From an uncultured Holophagaceae bacterium (lineage in GTDB: Bacteria > Acidobacteriota > Holophagae > Holophagales > Holophagaceae), in contig CAIRAS010000171.1 of NCBI GenBank assembly GCA_903876615.1, positions 1 through 7,767 of the forward strand: DNA of 7,767 nucleotides. The letters are read 5' to 3'. Below, piece after piece: positions 5,930 through 7,767 of this stretch (positions are counted from its first letter, which is position 1; each line of letters opens with the position of its first letter). The notes beneath the pieces were generated by a model. That model had not been told where the DNA came from. It did not search any database and worked only from the letters and a program-made list of their open reading frames with translations. A program made the translations under genes and the position numbers.

Positions 5930-6115
5930 TCCCGCAAGGGTACCGGCGAGGGACACGGACGTGGCGGGCCCCGGGGCCGGCGTCCCGGCCGAGCCAGCAC
6001 CTGTCGTGCCGCCACCACAGGCTGCCTGGCCCAGGAGGCCCAGGAGCACGAGCGCACCAACACAGGCCTGGAGCCTGCCGGTCTGGGTTCGGTTCAAAAC
6101 GAAAGGTTGCGGCAT
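5312..6115 (-). CDS. DUF5666-type lipoprotein, C-terminus replaced at a junction
   Basis: Probably an exported, surface or periplasmic beta-rich lipoprotein of unknown function. The signal peptide ends LLGLLGQAAC, with Cys33 followed by GGG and a Gly/Ala/Pro/Thr-rich linker to about residue 52. Two OB-like strand-rich units follow: one at about 54-115, and a clear DUF5666 pattern at about 119-178 (LKGLITSLDA, TFKVLDTVVTVN, FADLAVGDFVSVFGT). Such proteins usually carry several units in series. Here homology stops at about residue 180 (near 5576), and the remaining codons to the stop at 5312 are the antisense of the Cache sensor gene, so about 88 C-terminal residues are spurious. The start at 6115 is chosen over an in-frame ATG at 6193 because AAGGAG lies 5 bases upstream and the signal peptide begins there. 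The truncated product could still be exported. Confidence 0.6.
   Translation of the reverse strand: MPQPFVLNRTQTGRLQACVGALVLLGLLGQAACGGGTTGAGSAGTPAPGPATSVSLAGTLAGSASAPQFNQQPLQVAGAPITLNGAPVAATHLQPGVVLVGQGIREGQGITLQSADLRTELKGLITSLDATAATFKVLDTVVTVNTLTLLEQEASGEVFTPLSFADLAVGDFVSVFGTPQAGGGGPGLLQVAVSLRLQEHLFDLAVLPADVGDEGPAGPASVEQGDAEALGLLCFLEGPPQQGFHGLLAQLFIHGQDARKVFGGLAG
5561..5590. other. Junction between two 3'-truncated convergent genes
   Basis: On the + strand, Cache-family sequence is convincing up to YGYLKQPW (codon ending 5560). On the minus strand, DUF5666 sequence is convincing down to GDFVSVFGTPQ (about 5576-5608). Beyond this band each frame reads the antisense of the other gene. The tail-to-tail arrangement is what a single deletion removing both 3' ends would leave. 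An assembly join would look the same. Confidence 0.6.
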
Positions 6116-6120
6116 GGAAG

Positions 6121-6126
6121 CTCCTT
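6121..6126 (-). promoter_or_regulatory. Ribosome binding site that fixes the DUF5666 lipoprotein start
   Basis: The minus strand reads AAGGAG here, 5 bases before the ATG at 6115. This decides against the longer start at 6193, whose extra 26 residues are Pro/Arg-rich and precede a normal signal peptide. Confidence 0.7.
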
Positions 6127-6294
6127 GAGCGGTGGGTGAGCCGGGTCGGCGGGGGCCGAAGGGCCCGCACCGCCGGGTGGGTGGATGCCTCACCTTCCGC
6201 CCCGGGGAGGTCCTTAACCAGATCCGGTTGCAGGATTTCCACCCCTCCGGGCTAGATCCAATGGCCTAACCAGCCCGGTGCTCCAGGGCGGCGT

Positions 6295-6348
6295 GGCCCG
6301 CCCACCTGGGTGCAGGCGGGGCCTTCCTCCCGTGAAGGCCCCAAGGTG
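6295..6348. promoter_or_regulatory. Overlapping, mutually exclusive hairpins
   Basis: GGGGCCTTC (6318-6326) and GAAGGCCCC (6334-6342) form a perfect 9-base stem with a 7-base loop. An outer CACCT/AGGTG pair (6303-6307, 6344-6348) could extend it. The left arm also belongs to a competing stem: GGCCCGCC (6295-6302) with GGCGGGGCC (6315-6323), which contains one bulge. No T-tract follows on either strand. It could be an RNA switch, a protein site or a decayed repeat. Confidence 0.35.
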
Positions 6349-6366
6349 TCCCTTCCGTGGCTTTCC

Positions 6367-6395
6367 TTGTCGGCCCCCCCTCCCCGGGTCAAAAT
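6367..6395 (+). promoter_or_regulatory. Candidate promoter for the dehydrogenase gene
   Basis: TTGTCG (6367-6372) and CAAAAT (6390-6395) each match 4 of 6 sigma-70 consensus bases and are separated by 17 bases of mostly C and G. A start near 6402 would give a leader of about 50 bases and would leave the hairpin cluster upstream of the transcript. Confidence 0.3.
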
Positions 6396-6453
6396 GGAGG
6401 AACTGGACTGAATCACGGTTAAGTCATTGAATTCCATCAGGAGAGGGTCGCCC

Positions 6454-7767
6454 ATGAATGCTTCGAAGCAGGATACCTACCTCAAGGACTGGCAGATCCA
6501 GGAAGCCACGGCGGAGCAGATGCTGCCCGTCATCGGCAGCCTCTACCGGGACAAAAACATCGTGACCACGGTGTATGGACGCTCGCTCGTCCACTGCACG
6601 GCCATCGACATCCTCAAGGCCCACCGCTTCGCCCGGCAGATCCTCGACAACGAGCTGTCGGTGCTGGACTCCTGGCCCCTGTTGGAGGCGATCAGCCGGC
6701 TGGAGCTGGCGCCGTCCCGCATCGACCTGGGCAAGCTGACCTTCCACTACTGCAATGAGGGGGAGGGCCTACCCCTGGATGACTATGTGCTCCGCGAGCT
6801 GGCCAGCGTCCACACCGGCGTCAGCCCCATCCTCGACGAGCCCCAGGACATTGTGCTCTACGGGTTCGGGCGCATCGGCCGTCTGCTGGCCCGCATCCTC
6901 ATCGAGAAGGCCGGCAGCGGCGAGAAGTTCCGCCTCAAGGCCGCCGTGGTGCGCAAGGGCGCCGCCGACGACCTCCTCAAGCGCGCCAGCCTGCTGCGCC
7001 GCGACTCGGTCCACGGCCCCTTCAACGGCATCATCACCGTCGATGAAGAAGAAAATGCCATCATCGCCAACGGCAACATGATCCGGATGATCTATGCGGA
7101 CAGCCCCGAGAGCGTGGACTACACCCAGTACGGCATCCGCAACGCCATCCTCATCGACAACACGGGCAAGTGGCGGGACCGGGCCGGACTGAGCCGTCAC
7201 CTCCAGGCCCAGGGCATCGCCAAGGTCATCCTCACCGCGCCAGGCAAGGGGGACATCCCCAACGTGGTGGCCGGGGTCAACGATGAGCTGATCACGGACC
7301 AGGAGCAGATCTTCTCCGCAGCCAGCTGCACCACCAACGCCAACGTGCCGGTGCTGAAGGCCCTCCATGACCGCTACGGCATCTCGCACGGCCACATCGA
7401 GACCTGCCACTCCTATACCAACGACCAGAACCTCATCGACAACTACCACAAGTCGTCCCGCCGGGGCCGCAGCGCGCCGCTGAACATGGTCATCACCGAG
7501 ACCGGCGCCGCCAAGGCCGTGGCCAAGGTCATCCCGGAGCTGGGCGGGAAGCTGACGGGCAATGCCATCCGGGTGCCGACCCCCAACGTCTCCCTGGCCA
7601 TCCTCAACCTGGAGCTGAACCAGGCCGTGACCGTGCCGGACCTCAACAGCTACCTGCGCGGGATGTCCCTGGAGTCGCCCCTGCACAAGCAGATCGACTA
7701 CACCAACTCCCCGGAAGTAGTCTCCAGCGACTTCGTCGGCTCCCGCCACGCGGGCGTGGTGGACTCC
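6454..7767 (+). CDS. gap: Long-form glyceraldehyde-3-phosphate dehydrogenase (3' end beyond window)
   Basis: This cytoplasmic enzyme should oxidise glyceraldehyde-3-phosphate with NAD(P) and phosphate to 1,3-bisphosphoglycerate, or run in reverse. The frame is open for 438 codons to the window edge with no stop. The family with this layout is about 480 residues, so roughly 40 are missing. Unlike the usual GAPDH of about 335 residues, the Rossmann motif YGFGRIGR comes late (136-143), after an N-terminal extension of about 130 residues with its own conserved look (LYRDKNIVTTVYGRSLVHC). The catalytic Cys292 lies in ASCTTN and the catalytic His319 in CHSYTNDQ. SSRRGRSAPLNM and GKLTGNAIRVPTPNVSLA are typical GAPDH sequences. 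AGGAG (6439-6443) lies 10 bases before the ATG. The direction of flux and the cofactor preference cannot be read here. Confidence 0.93.
   Translation, partial: MNASKQDTYLKDWQIQEATAEQMLPVIGSLYRDKNIVTTVYGRSLVHCTAIDILKAHRFARQILDNELSVLDSWPLLEAISRLELAPSRIDLGKLTFHYCNEGEGLPLDDYVLRELASVHTGVSPILDEPQDIVLYGFGRIGRLLARILIEKAGSGEKFRLKAAVVRKGAADDLLKRASLLRRDSVHGPFNGIITVDEEENAIIANGNMIRMIYADSPESVDYTQYGIRNAILIDNTGKWRDRAGLSRHLQAQGIAKVILTAPGKGDIPNVVAGVNDELITDQEQIFSAASCTTNANVPVLKALHDRYGISHGHIETCHSYTNDQNLIDNYHKSSRRGRSAPLNMVITETGAAKAVAKVIPELGGKLTGNAIRVPTPNVSLAILNLELNQAVTVPDLNSYLRGMSLESPLHKQIDYTNSPEVVSSDFVGSRHAGVVDS

Larger units (their letters stand above)
6116..6453. other. Divergent intergenic region, 338 bases
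   Basis: This region lies between the minus-strand DUF5666 gene and the + strand dehydrogenase gene. It holds the lipoprotein ribosome binding site, an imperfect palindrome AACCAGATCCGGTT (6216-6229, 12 of 14 symmetric), a cluster of alternative hairpins at 6295-6348, a candidate + promoter at 6367-6395 and the dehydrogenase ribosome binding site. No coding region is supported. Confidence 0.6.

Noticed and set aside
6116..6193. Longer N-terminus for the DUF5666 lipoprotein from an ATG at 6193
   Set aside because: The extra residues are Pro/Arg-rich and precede a normal signal peptide. AAGGAG sits correctly for the start at 6115.
6769..7749. Minus-strand open frame (326 codons) opposite GAPDH
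   Set aside because: The + strand reads an unmistakable GAPDH with its catalytic Cys and His. The minus frame is a Val/Gly/Asp-rich shadow.

Overview
The window is GC-rich bacterial DNA with strong codon bias. It has good Shine-Dalgarno sites, several lipoprotein signal peptides ending in Cys-Gly-Gly-Gly or Leu-Ala-Gly-Cys, and dispersed CACCAAG-type dyad repeats. Together these suggest a Gram-negative, perhaps a soil or sediment Acidobacteriota of the Holophaga/Geothrix kind. That placement is inference and rests on no marker gene.

Layout: 1-159 is the 3' end of an unrecognised + strand gene. From 263 to 2541, two minus-strand genes encode exported lipoprotein phosphoesterases: a class A (PAP2) acid phosphatase and a glycerophosphodiester phosphodiesterase. 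A dyad repeat lies between them. A 354-base divergent intergenic region (2542-2895) holds operator-like dyads, a second degenerate copy of the repeat and a likely promoter. It leads into the most interesting gene, at 2896-5052.

That gene encodes a 718-residue membrane protein. A periplasmic dCache sensor flanked by two membrane helices is joined, through one more helix, to a complete pentameric ligand-gated ion channel (pLGIC) module: a beta-rich extracellular domain with a Pro-loop, then M1-M4. Directly downstream on the same strand is the 5' end of a second Cache sensor gene, which resembles the input half of RsbU/SpoIIE-type phosphatases or chemoreceptors. It breaks off near 5560. There it abuts, tail to tail, a minus-strand DUF5666 lipoprotein gene that has also lost its 3' end. 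This looks like a deletion scar or an assembly join.

The last 1.3 kb, after a 338-base intergenic region with alternative hairpins, is the start of a long-form glyceraldehyde-3-phosphate dehydrogenase that runs off the window.

How the genes may work together: the two phosphoesterases could act in sequence in the cell envelope, with glycerophosphodiester giving glycerol-3-phosphate and then glycerol plus phosphate. The Cache-channel and the neighbouring Cache sensor look like a small-ligand sensing pair. No direct link between these and the GAPDH is visible.
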